DNA from: Peptococcaceae bacterium
GTDB taxonomy: Bacteria > Bacillota > Desulfitobacteriia > Desulfitobacteriales > Syntrophobotulaceae
Direction: 5' to 3'
Assembly (NCBI GenBank): GCA_009783315.1
Contig: WRHI01000021.1
Coordinates: 1 to 36,509, forward strand
DNA length: 36,509 bases
The position numbers and the translations under genes were made by a program. Shown piece after piece: positions 17,134 through 26,400 of this stretch. The notes below the pieces were generated by a model that worked only from the letters and a program-made list of their open reading frames with translations, searched no databases and had not been told where the DNA came from. The first letter of the stretch is position 1. Each line of letters starts with the position of its first letter.

Positions 17134-18311
17134 AAAAATATCTGTCGCAAACCGTGCAAACTTTGCCGCCCTCCGGCATCCGCAAATTCTTTGACCTGGT
17201 CTCCACCATGGACAACGTCATCTCCCTGGGCGTTGGTGAGCCCGACTTCCCCACCCCCTGGGTCATGCGCGAAAGCGCCATCTATTCCCTGGAACAAGGG
17301 CAAACCATGTACACAAGCAACTCCGGACTTTTCGAACTGCGCCAGGAACTCTCCCGCTACTTGGCCAAAAACATGTCCCTCAACTACTCCCCCACCACCG
17401 AAATCCTCATCACCGTCGGCGCCAGCGAAGCTATTGACCTAGCCATGCGCGCCCTCATCGAACCCGGCGACGCTGTCCTCATCACCGATCCCTGCTACGT
17501 CTCCTACGCCGCCTGCGCTCAACTCGCCGGCGCCGAAGTCCGCTATGTCCCCCTCCGGGCCGAAAACGATTTCCGCCTCCAAGAAGAAGACCTGCTGGCG
17601 GCTTACACCCCCAACTGCAAGCTGCTCCTTCTCTCCTACCCCAACAACCCCACCGGCGCCGTCATGGAACGAGACGACCTGCTGCCCATTGCCCGGTTCG
17701 TCTCTGAAAACGACCTGCTCGTGCTCTCCGACGAAATCTATTCCGACCTGACATATGAAGGAACCCACCAACCCTTTGCGTCGCTGCCCTATATGCGCAA
17801 CCGCACCTTGCACATCAGCGGCTTCTCCAAAGCCTACGCCATGACCGGCTGGCGCGTCGGTTACGCCTGCGGTCCGGAAGACCTCATCGACGCCATGACG
17901 CGCATCCATCAATACTCCGTCATGTGCGCACCCATCATGGGCCAGGTCGCCGCTCTGGAAGGCCTGCGCACCGGCAGCGCCGCCAAACAAGAAATGATTA
18001 TGGAATACGACCGCCGCCGCCGTATCATGGTCAGCGGCTTCCGCGAAATGGGTCTGACCTGCTTTGATCCCCAAGGCGCCTTCTACGTCTTCCCCGACAT
18101 CTCGGCTACAGGTCTCTCCTCCGAACAATTCGCCGAAGAACTGCTCCGACAGCAGAACGTCGCCGTCGTCCCCGGCGCCGCCTTCGGCCCTTGCGGTGAA
18201 GGCCACATCCGCTGCTCCTACGCTTATGCGCCGGAAATCCTTAAAGAAGCTCTGGATCGAATGGCGCAATTCGTTGGGCAGTTTGTCATGACGGACACGC
18301 AGATCATTTGA
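17130..18311 (+). CDS. PLP-dependent class I aminotransferase
   Basis: A 393-aa fold-type I aminotransferase of the aspartate/aromatic group (PatA-like). Visible residues: SLGVGEPDFPTP near the N-terminus, YPNNPTGAV with the PLP-contacting Asn, LSDEIYSDLTY with the pyridine-binding Asp, the Schiff-base lysine K234 in SGFSKAYAMTGWRVGY and the C-terminal arginine in HIRCSYA. It moves an amino group between an amino acid and a 2-oxo acid; the substrate cannot be named. It is coupled to the Lrp-type gene. The 3' end overlaps the convergent Rpn pseudogene by 8 bases. Codons are strongly C-ending. Confidence 0.92.
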   Translation: MKKYLSQTVQTLPPSGIRKFFDLVSTMDNVISLGVGEPDFPTPWVMRESAIYSLEQGQTMYTSNSGLFELRQELSRYLAKNMSLNYSPTTEILITVGASEAIDLAMRALIEPGDAVLITDPCYVSYAACAQLAGAEVRYVPLRAENDFRLQEEDLLAAYTPNCKLLLLSYPNNPTGAVMERDDLLPIARFVSENDLLVLSDEIYSDLTYEGTHQPFASLPYMRNRTLHISGFSKAYAMTGWRVGYACGPEDLIDAMTRIHQYSVMCAPIMGQVAALEGLRTGSAAKQEMIMEYDRRRRIMVSGFREMGLTCFDPQGAFYVFPDISATGLSSEQFAEELLRQQNVAVVPGAAFGPCGEGHIRCSYAYAPEILKEALDRMAQFVGQFVMTDTQII

Positions 18312-18990
18312 CCTGTGACCTTTGGCCATCATCTGATTCAGCGGGGATCTTATTTAATGCGAGGGTGTACACTCCGGCGATATCGGTCAGTTCCACTCCG
18401 TTTGTCGGGTCATACATGGTGAATCTGTGGTGATAGTTGGTGCTGTTGGAGATGAATTCATTTTCGGTTATTACTATGCTGATAACTTGCTTGATGTCTC
18501 TGTACTTTTCGCTCTTGCCAATTTGTTCTGTGATCAGCTTGGAATCATAATAGACGATTCTTTCCCGCATATGTAGTACTCTACCACACCCAAATTACCT
18601 AATGTCTTGCTTCATCTTTCGGCACGATACTTCGTCAGTCCCTCCTAGCAGACGCCCGGTATGCGTCGTCGGTTCTTCCTTGCCTCGTGCCGAAATATTT
18701 GCAATCTATTAGGCGATTTGGGAGTGGTAGAGTACTAGTGGGGCGACTTGGATTTCAATATGAATCGTTTTGCCGGACTTGGTTTTGACCTTTACGTCTA
18801 TGATGCCCAGTTTGTCTGTGGGGTGTTCCCTTATCAAATGGGGATCAACTATTGCGACTTCTTCGTATTCCTCAGCAGGGATCGATAAGGCTGATTTCAA
18901 AAAGTCCGTCAAGAACTCAATATTGCGTTCGTCCGCGAAGAATATCCTGAAAATAATGTCACTTTTGACCGGGAGAATTGCCCGATTCAT
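18304..18990 (-). pseudogene. Rpn/PD-(D/E)XK transposase-like nuclease, split by a MITE and 3'-truncated
   Basis: Two reading-frame pieces, N-terminal at 18709-18990 and C-terminal at 18304-18570, belong to one gene. The N-terminal part has the family start (LPVKSDIIFRIFFADERN) and the nuclease core (GIIDVKVKTKSGKTIHIEIQV, with the D...ExQ pattern). Removing the element at 18576-18735 and one TA rejoins the frame exactly as IQVAPLHMRERIVYYDSKL, the family's continuous sequence. The rejoined protein would be about 180 aa, shorter than the usual 270-300, and ends in the aminotransferase 3' end, so the 3' part is also lost. Intact members are mobile, recombination-promoting nucleases. An unknown remnant, no longer functional. 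Confidence 0.88.
18576..18735. mobile_element. 160-bp MITE with terminal inverted repeats and TA target duplication
   Basis: The ends are GTACTCTACCAC and GTGGTAGAGTAC; the match continues inward as CCCAAAT/ATTTGGG and CCTAAT/ATTAGG, about 28 bp in all. TA lies on both sides (18574-18575 and 18736-18737), and excision of the element plus one TA restores the reading frame of the host gene. A second inner stem, TTTCGGCACGA with TCGTGCCGAAA, makes the whole element a long hairpin. TA duplication is typical of IS630/Tc1-mariner transposition. It encodes no protein and must have been moved by a transposase supplied elsewhere. Confidence 0.88.
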
Positions 18991-19105
18991 AGGGGTTCAC
19001 CTTCCTTAAGAACAGTATACACTATCTGGGATTTAGTCGCTATGTTTTTGTCAACTTTATTTTCTGACCCTTAATTTTCTGCCGAACTAACTTTCTGCCG
19101 AACCA

Positions 19106-19134
19106 TTGACAGATAAGCCATTTACGCCTATGAT
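19106..19134 (+). promoter_or_regulatory. Strong sigma-A-type promoter of the IS5-BlaI chimera
   Basis: TTGACA (19106-19111), 17 bases, TATGAT (19129-19134): an almost perfect consensus, 55 bases before the ATG at 19190. The rest of the 19010-19189 gap shows nothing else recognisable. Confidence 0.7.
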
Positions 19135-19189
19135 AACTATACAATCGTCTTGAACGAGTGGACACAAGAAAACTTGAGGTGTTTTTCTC

Positions 19190-19957
19190 ATGACAACATA
19201 CAAACATCAGGACATGAGCGACGCGGTCTGGGATTTGCTCTCGCCGTTTTTACCGGGACAGCCCGGACAATGGGGCGGCGTGGCTGAAGATAACAGGCAA
19301 TTTCTGAACGGCGTGTTCTGGATATTGAAAACCGGTTCTCCCTGGCGGGATCTGCCGTCGTATTACGGAAACTGGAACAGTGTGGCCAGACGTTTCCGGC
19401 GTTGGTGCTCCAATGGCATATGGGACAAGGTTCTTGAGGTTCTCAAGGATGAGCCTGACTATGTATGGCTCAGAGCCGAGGATAGCTATCGCCGGGTTCA
19501 TCCATCCGCGCCGGAGATCACCAGCCAGAACCGGGAACACCCCAAAGAAGATACACCAGATAACAACAGAAAAAAACCCTCCCTCAGCAAGTCGGAGTGG
19601 GGAATTATGACCATCATCTGGGAAGCGGAGCGCCCCCTGACAGCTTCTTTTATTATGGATAATCTTGTTGGACGCGCCTGGGGGCTTTCCACCGTAATGA
19701 CCGTGCTGGCTCGGTTGTGTAAGAAAGGATTCGTTCATTGTGACCGTTCCACCGGTTCCAACTATTATTCCGCTCTTATTTCGGGAGAGGACTACCGGAA
19801 ACAAGAAGGCCGCGAGTTTCTGGATCGGGCTTTCGGCAACTCTATTGCCAACATGGTGGCTGCTCTGACAAGCAGCGGCGCCGTCAGTGAGGACGACATC
19901 AGCGAACTGCGTAAGATTCTGGAGCAGGGTCAGGGTCAGGATCAGGATCAGGATTAG
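19190..19957 (+). CDS. Chimera: IS5-family transposase N-terminus fused to BlaI-type repressor
   Basis: A 255-aa protein. Residues about 8-95 are the DUF4096 helical domain of IS5-family transposases (MSDAVWDLLSPFLP, LNGVFWILKTGSPWRDLP, YGNWNSVARRFRRW). It breaks off where the DDE catalytic core begins: the usual first-aspartate strand reads WLRAEDSYRRVHPSA. A hydrophilic linker (about 100-128) leads to a complete BlaI/MecI domain (about 130-245: LSKSEWGIMTIIWEAERPL, LSTVMTVLARLCKKGFV). No alternative start with a ribosome binding site lies before the BlaI part; its first ATG falls inside helix 1. The C-terminal GQGQDQDQD comes from a CAGGAT hexamer repeat. GAGG lies 10 bases before ATG. It is followed after 49 bases by an M56-type gene, as expected for BlaI. 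It could bind DNA through either module. Confidence 0.85.
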   Translation: MTTYKHQDMSDAVWDLLSPFLPGQPGQWGGVAEDNRQFLNGVFWILKTGSPWRDLPSYYGNWNSVARRFRRWCSNGIWDKVLEVLKDEPDYVWLRAEDSYRRVHPSAPEITSQNREHPKEDTPDNNRKKPSLSKSEWGIMTIIWEAERPLTASFIMDNLVGRAWGLSTVMTVLARLCKKGFVHCDRSTGSNYYSALISGEDYRKQEGREFLDRAFGNSIANMVAALTSSGAVSEDDISELRKILEQGQGQDQDQD

Positions 19958-20006
19958 GAACAGGCTCGGGGTCAGGATCCGGACATTGAATGGGAGGGAA
20001 TTGCGG

Positions 20007-20804
20007 ATGCCTGAATTTATCAAAATCATTTTCCTGAAAATGTTTACTGTTTCCCTGATCGTCGGCCTGTTGATCGCTGTTATCATGGTGGCGGCCCCAT
20101 GGCTGGCCAAGCGGTATTCGCCTCGGTGGCGCTATCGGGTCTGGCTGTTTCTGGCCCTCTGGCTGATGGTTCCGATTACCCTGCCCGCGCCTTGGGCACC
20201 GATTTCCCTCACTGTACCGGACACCGTTATTACCCCGCCTCATTCGGCACTTCCACAAGACATCCTTGGTTCGGCGGGAAATAATCAGACGCAGAATCCT
20301 GGAACAGCCTGGCCGGAGGAACAGAATCAGGGGCAAGGGCTGACAGGATCGACCAACCCGGCAACATCCGTTTCCGGCCAGACCGGTTCCGAATCCGGTC
20401 TGTTGGCACCAGCTTCCGACCTGTCGGGATCAGCTTCCGGATTGGCTGGCTCGACATCTTCGGCAAGGATCTCCGGCATCCTGGCCGGGATAACTCTGTT
20501 TGATATTCTGATCACAATCTGGCTTCTGGGCGCTGCTGCCTTTCTTTGCACGCGCGGAATCGCGGTTCTGCGCTTCCGCGTCTGGCTGCACCGGTCTTGG
20601 CGGTATTGCGACAGCATGGATGTAACCCGTTTCGTCCGCCAGACAATGACGGAAACAGGTTTTCAGAGGGATATGGATATCATGACCCAAACTTTTGAAA
20701 GAGGGTCACTGTTTGTGCCGGTGAGAATACCTCCGTTCGCGTCAGAGAGGATTTTGATATCATATTCAAAGTCATACCAGCAGTCGCGTTCAATTCCGGC
20801 TTGA
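20007..20804 (+). pseudogene. M56 (BlaR1-type) membrane protein, truncated before the protease motif
   Basis: ATG 20007 follows GGGAGGG. Residues 1-226 look like the N-terminal part of a BlaR1-type protein: two membrane helices (about 8-30 and 43-60), a Ser/Gly/Thr-rich extracytoplasmic loop (about 75-150) and a third helix (about 155-180). At 20684/20685 the homologous sequence stops and the frame runs into the antisense of the neighbouring secreted gene, giving an unrelated tail to 20804. HExxH and the sensor are missing, so signalling by proteolysis is not possible from this copy. It follows the IS5-BlaI chimera in the order normal for blaI-blaR operons. Truncation and rearrangement with the convergent gene are shared at one breakpoint. 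Confidence 0.78.
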
Positions 20805-23098
20805 TAGCCGGCATGAGCACCGGAATTGTTTTGTTTTATCCTCAAGGCGTATTTCCCGTCTTTAACGTTTGTGGGATTGGTTTCGAGGGTAAATGCGCTG
20901 GTTCCGTTGTTGCAGTTCATGAGCGGGATGGCGTCTTCGCAATCGCCGTTGGGTACCAGATTTTCGGTCTGCCCTCTCTTAACCAGTTTTACGTTATCTA
21001 CAACAAACATGACTGATTGGGGAACATGCGGATAGATCGCGAACCAGGCTTCCTCAGGTTTCGCGTTGGGATCTGCGGGAGAGGTTTTCCAACTGCCTGC
21101 TATGTGGGTCCATTCGCCCACACCGCATTCGACCCCAAGGACGACATGGTGTCTCCCCGCGCTTGCGTTTGTGTCGGGAAACATGAAGTTCGTACCCACC
21201 CAAACTTTTGAAAGAGGATCACTGTTTGTGCCGGTGAGAATACCTCCGTTTGCGTCAGAAAGGATTTTGATATCATATTCAAAGTCATACCAGCTGTCGC
21301 GTTCAATTCCGGCTTGATAGCCGGCATGGGCGCCGGAATTGTTTTGTTTTATCCCCAAGGCGTATTTCCCGTCTTTAACATTTGCGGGATTGGTTTCGAG
21401 GGTGAATGTGCTGGTTCCATTGTTACAGTTCATGAGCGGGATGGAATCTTCACAATCGCCGTTGAGGATCAGATTGCTGGTGGTTTGCGCCGACGGTGTT
21501 TGCCATACGGCATACATCGTTCTATTCTCGCTGATCGTAAGGGGATCACTTGTGTTGTATCTTCGCCCGTCAACACTGTCTAATGCCCAGTAGGCAAAAT
21601 TCAGCTCCGGATGGGAGAGATTATCCGCCACGACAAATGCTGTGCTGGTAAATTCTCCTGGTGTACCACTGTTGGCATTTTGCGGCATTTGTTCCTGTTT
21701 TACTATATTGTCCCCGTCAACATAACTCAGTGTAATCTGACGTTCATACAAGCCGTAATACGTGGGGGCAGGCGCGCTGACGCTTACCGGAAAAGAATCA
21801 AGCGGCTCGGCGCCGGGAGTTGTCAGGGAACTCCAGCCTATGGGTGTCCAGCCGGGGTATTCCCTTTGTTCCGGTGGCACGGCCTCTCCGCCGGTGTTAT
21901 TGCCAGGTACAGGCGTCAAAACTGTCCGGGGCCCATCAATATCATGAAAAACCGCCGGCAAATTCGTGACACTCTGCCCTCTCTCAACCAGTTTCACGTT
22001 ATCTACGACATACATGACTGATTGGGGGACATGCGGATAGATCGCGAACCAGGCTTCCTCAGGTTTCGCATTAGGATCTGCGGGAGAGGTTTTCCAACTG
22101 CCTGCTATATGAGTCCACTCGCCCACGCCGCATTCGACTCCGAGGACGACATGGTGTCGCCCCGCGCTTGCGTTTGCGTCGGGAAACATGAAATTCGTAC
22201 CCACCCAAACTTTTGAAAGAGGGTCACTGTTTGTGCCGGTGAGAATACCTCCGTTCGCGTCAGAGAGGATTTTGATATCATATTCAAAGTCATACCAGCA
22301 GTCGCGTTCAATTCCGGCTTGATAGCCGGCATGAGCACCGGAATTGTTTTGTTTTATCCTCAAGGCGTATTTCCCGTCTTTAACGTTTGTGGGATTGGTT
22401 TCGAGGGTAAATGCGCTGGTTCCGTTGTTGCAGTTCATGAGCGGGATGGCGTCTTCGCAATCGCCGTTGGGTACCAGATTTTCGGTCTGCCCTCTCTTAA
22501 CCAGTTTTACGTTATCTACAACAAACATGACTGATTGGGGAACATGCGGATAGATCGCGAACCAGGCTTCCTCAGGTTTCGCGTTGGGATCTGCGGGAGA
22601 GGTTTTCCAACTGCCTGCTATGTGGGTCCATTCGCCCACACCGCATTCGACCCCAAGGACGACATGGTGTCTCCCCGCGCTTGCGTTTGTGTCGGGAAAC
22701 ATGAAGTTCGTACCCACCCAAACTTTTGAAAGAGGATCACTGTTTGTGCCGGTGAGAATACCTCCGTTTGCGTCAGAAAGGATTTTGATATCATATTCAA
22801 AGTCATACCAGCTGTCGCGTTCAATTCCGGCTTGATAGCCGGCATGGGCGCCGGAATTGTTTTGTTTTATCCCCAAGGCGTATTTCCCGTCTTTAACATT
22901 TGCGGGATTGGTTTCGAGGGTGAATGTGCTGGTTCCATTGTTACAGTTCATGAGCGGGATGGAATCTTCACAATCGCCGTTGAGGATCAGATTGCTGGTG
23001 GCTTCCGCAAATGCATTTGTGACGAAACATTGCGCACCCAGGAGCAATCCCAGAGCAAAAGGGAACAAGGAAGCTAACCATCGTGATTTTGGTTTCAT
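20663..23098 (-). CDS. Secreted modular protein with carbohydrate-binding-like and InlB-type modules, 3'-truncated
   Basis: An 811-aa exported protein. ATG 23098 follows AAAAGGAG and begins a signal peptide (MKPKSRWLASLFPFALGLLLG, cleavage near NAFAEA). Modules: four copies of a 171-aa beta-rich module (34-204, 205-375, 540-710, 711-811) beginning LNGDCED or PNGDCED and resembling CenC/CBM4_9 carbohydrate-binding domains, with InlB-type repeats at about 376-539 (YPGWTPIGW, YYGLYERQ). Modules 1 and 3 are identical and 2 and 4 are identical, reflecting a 799-bp DNA duplication. Module 4 stops after about 95 residues and ends in an unrelated MISISL, because the gene is cut at 20684/20685. Probably a cell-surface or matrix protein. 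The ligand is unknown. Confidence 0.75.
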   Translation of the reverse strand: MKPKSRWLASLFPFALGLLLGAQCFVTNAFAEATSNLILNGDCEDSIPLMNCNNGTSTFTLETNPANVKDGKYALGIKQNNSGAHAGYQAGIERDSWYDFEYDIKILSDANGGILTGTNSDPLSKVWVGTNFMFPDTNASAGRHHVVLGVECGVGEWTHIAGSWKTSPADPNAKPEEAWFAIYPHVPQSVMFVVDNVKLVKRGQTENLVPNGDCEDAIPLMNCNNGTSAFTLETNPTNVKDGKYALRIKQNNSGAHAGYQAGIERDCWYDFEYDIKILSDANGGILTGTNSDPLSKVWVGTNFMFPDANASAGRHHVVLGVECGVGEWTHIAGSWKTSPADPNAKPEEAWFAIYPHVPQSVMYVVDNVKLVERGQSVTNLPAVFHDIDGPRTVLTPVPGNNTGGEAVPPEQREYPGWTPIGWSSLTTPGAEPLDSFPVSVSAPAPTYYGLYERQITLSYVDGDNIVKQEQMPQNANSGTPGEFTSTAFVVADNLSHPELNFAYWALDSVDGRRYNTSDPLTISENRTMYAVWQTPSAQTTSNLILNGDCEDSIPLMNCNNGTSTFTLETNPANVKDGKYALGIKQNNSGAHAGYQAGIERDSWYDFEYDIKILSDANGGILTGTNSDPLSKVWVGTNFMFPDTNASAGRHHVVLGVECGVGEWTHIAGSWKTSPADPNAKPEEAWFAIYPHVPQSVMFVVDNVKLVKRGQTENLVPNGDCEDAIPLMNCNNGTSAFTLETNPTNVKDGKYALRIKQNNSGAHAGYQAGIERDCWYDFEYDIKILSDANGGILTGTNSDPLSKVWVMISISL
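20685..21483. repeat. 799-bp direct repeat, copy 1
   Basis: Same sequence as 22203-23001 at a constant offset of 1518 bases; I found no difference in the stretches compared. It starts at ACCCAAACTTTTG and ends at GCTGGTGG. It encodes modules 3 and (partial) 4 of the secreted protein. Confidence 0.9.
22203..23001. repeat. 799-bp direct repeat, copy 2
   Basis: Partner of 20685-21483. It encodes modules 1 and part of 2 of the secreted protein. The 719 bases between the copies encode the rest of module 2 and the InlB-type repeats. Confidence 0.9.
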
Positions 23099-23205
23099 AA
23101 CCGAACATCTCCTTTTAAAATTGTCTACTGAACCCCTGGTAGCAGTGGTAGCAATTGTAAAACTCTGCGCTTTCGTGTCCACATATTAATATATTTGTAT
23201 AACAA

Positions 23206-23234
23206 ATCATATAGGTTCGAGCGCTCCTTGTCAA
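23206..23234 (-). promoter_or_regulatory. Strong sigma-A-type promoter of the secreted modular gene
   Basis: On the minus strand TTGACA (23234-23229), a 17-base spacer and TATGAT (23211-23206) give a near-perfect promoter, about 108 bases upstream of ATG 23098. An AGATCTAC-containing partial palindrome just upstream (about 23240-23260) resembles part of the candidate operator at 247-264. The remaining 23235-23491 gap is A/T rich and must hold the essC promoter, which I could not place. Confidence 0.65.
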
Positions 23235-23491
23235 CGCTATATCAGTAGATCTAACTATGTAAATTATTCCAAAACATATACGCGTTTTTTTAATCGAAAA
23301 TCAGGATAAGGTATTGCTATAAAGCTTTCGCATAAAATTTTAAGAGATTGTCGAATTCAAGAAGGATTTTGGCTTCATTTCTCGAAGAAGATTATTTGAA
23401 TTTCATCTGCTCTCCACTTAATAACTTCCAATAATTAATGAGTTTTAAATTGCCTAACTGAAGAAAATGTCTTTCATCTGAGGAGAAAACC

Positions 23492-26400
23492 ATGCTTGTC
23501 GCCCTGCTCACACAGAAAACACTCACTTCCGTCACCCTGCCTGACAAAGTCACGGGGCAATACTGGCTCAACGAACCGCCCACCGATCCGTCCGCTAAGC
23601 TCATCGGCATAGAAGGGCAAGACGGGGAATGGGTTGTCAAATCCAACAAAAAAGCCGTGGTATTGGACGATCAAAACCAAAACATACGCAGCGCAATCCT
23701 CAAACCTTTAAACATCCACAACGTCAGAATAACCAAAACCAAAGAAAAAACCATCCTCTACACAGAGCCCATCACCGAAGACCGCCAGATATACACCAAA
23801 TACCGGGTCGAAACAGACCTCAAACTCACCATCGGACGCCAAGACAACAACGACATCATTATCATCAACCCCTACGTATCCTCCACCCACGTCAACATCG
23901 CCTACACCCAGGGGCGTTGGAGTGTGGCCGATTCCAGCACCAACGGAACCTTTGTCAACGGCAAACGCGTTAAAAAACAACAAACCCTCAAACCCGGCGA
24001 TGTCATCGCCATCATTATGGGATTCAAAATCATCATCGGTGCCGACACCATCGCTTTCAACAACCCCGACGGCAAAGTCCGTGTCGCCACCCAAGCCCTT
24101 AAACCCCTCGTCCGACCGCCAATCCGTCCGCCCGACCCCGACGACGACGAAGACCACACCGGCGAATACGACGACATCGCTTTCCACGCCTTCTCCCGTT
24201 CCCCCCGCTTCAAAATCGACATCGAAAAACCCGTCTACAGAATCGACTCCCCGCCCCAAAACACCACCGGCGAAGAAACACCCCTCATGCTCGTCCTCGG
24301 CCCCTCCCTCACCATGGGCATGGCCTCCCTCTCCATGATGTTCTTCTCCCTCAACAACGCCATGCAGAGCGACAACATTGCCGGCGCCGCCCCCACCATG
24401 GTCATGTCCGGCAGCATGCTCCTGGGCGTCATCCTCTGGCCTCTCCTCTCCAAAAGCTACAACAAAAAAAGCCGCGCCAAAAAAGAAGCCCAACGCCAAG
24501 AAAAATACAAAGAATATCTCCAGCGCCTCGCCCAAAAATTCCAAGACGAAAGCGCCAAACAAGAAAAAATCATGCGCGAAACCTACGTTCCCCTCACCGA
24601 CTGCGTCGCCCGCATTCAAAACGTCAGCAGAAACCTTTGGGAACGCGGCCCCGGCCAAAACGACTTCCTCAAACTCCGCCTAGGCCTGGGCAGCGGCAAA
24701 CTCCAAGCCGATGTGTCCTACGCCGAACGCCGTTTCACCACAGACGAAGACAACCTCCAAGAGGATCTCTACACCCTCTGCGAAACCCCCAAAGAACTCC
24801 ACGACATTCCCATTACCCTCCCCCTCTACGAAGAACACATCGCCGGCATCATCGGCAACCCCCGCCAAACCAGAGAAATCGCCAAAGGGCTCATCTTCCA
24901 GATCGCCGCCCTCTACAGCCCCGACGAAGTCAAACTCGTCTTTATATACGACGCCGCGGACGAAAACGAATTCTACTTCACCAAATGGCTGCCCCATGTC
25001 TGGAACAACGAACACACTTTCCGCTTCATCGCCTCCGCCACCGGCGAAGTCAAAGAAATCTCCGCCTACCTGGAAAAAGAAATCGAGCACCGCACCCCCA
25101 TCCACAACACAGACATGAACAAAATCGCGCCCTACTACATTATCTTCTCCCTCAGTCAAACCTTGGCCCAAAAAGCCGACATGCTCAAACAAATCTATGC
25201 CCAGCCCAAAAACCTCCATATCAGCGTCCTCACCTTCTATGGCAAACTCAAAAACCTGCCCAAAGAATGCGGCATCATCGCCGAACTGGGCACCCCAGCC
25301 AAAACATACAGCAAAGACGACATCACCGGCCAGATCACCACCTTTACCCCCGACATCACCCTGGACGCCAACCCCACAGCCCTCAGCGTCAAAATCTCCC
25401 AAATACGTCTTGACACCCTAGCCAACACCTACAAACTCCCCCGTATGGTCACCTTCCTGGAACTTTTCGGCGTGGGCAAAATCGAACACCTCAACGCCCT
25501 CACCCGCTGGCACGACAACAACCCTGTGCAATCCCTCGAAGCCGCCGTCGGCGTCGACACCATCGGCAGCACCTTCAAACTTGACCTACACGAAAACTTC
25601 CACGGCCCCCACGGCCTCGTCGCCGGCATGACCGGCTCCGGCAAAAGCGAATTCATCATGACATACATCCTATCTCTAGCCGTTAACTACCACCCTCACG
25701 AAGTCGCCTTCATCCTCATCGACTACAAAGGCGGCGGCATGGCTAAATCCTTCGAAAATCTCCCCCACACCGCCGGCATCATCACCAACCTGGACGGCGC
25801 CGCCATCAAACGCTCCCTCATCTCCATCGAAAGCGAACTCAAACGCCGCCAGACCCTCTTTGCTCAAGCCGGCAAACAACAAGGTGTCAGCAACATAGAC
25901 ATCTATAAATATCAGAAACTCTACCGCGAACAAGCCGTCCGCGAACCCCTGCCTCACCTATTCATCATCTCCGACGAATTCGCCGAACTCAAAACCCAAC
26001 AACCCGAATTCATGACTCAACTGGTCAGCGCCGCCCGCATCGGCCGCTCCCTGGGCGTCCACCTCATCCTTGCCACCCAAAAACCCTCCGGCGTCGTGGA
26101 CGACCAAATCTGGTCCAACTCCCGCTTTCGCGTCTGCCTCAAAGTCCAAGACAAAAGCGACAGTCAGGACATGCTCAAACGCCCCGACGCCGCCGAGCTC
26201 ACCGAAACAGGCCGCTTCTACCTCCAGGTCGGCTACAACGAACTCTTCGACATGGGCCAATCCGCTTGGGCTGGAGCGCCCTATTACCCCGCCGACAGAG
26301 TCGTCGCCGCCAAAGACGACAGCGTCATCGTCATCGACCGCAACGGTCGTCCTCTCCGCGAGGCCAAATCCGACAAAAAGAAACAAACCAAAAACCCCCG

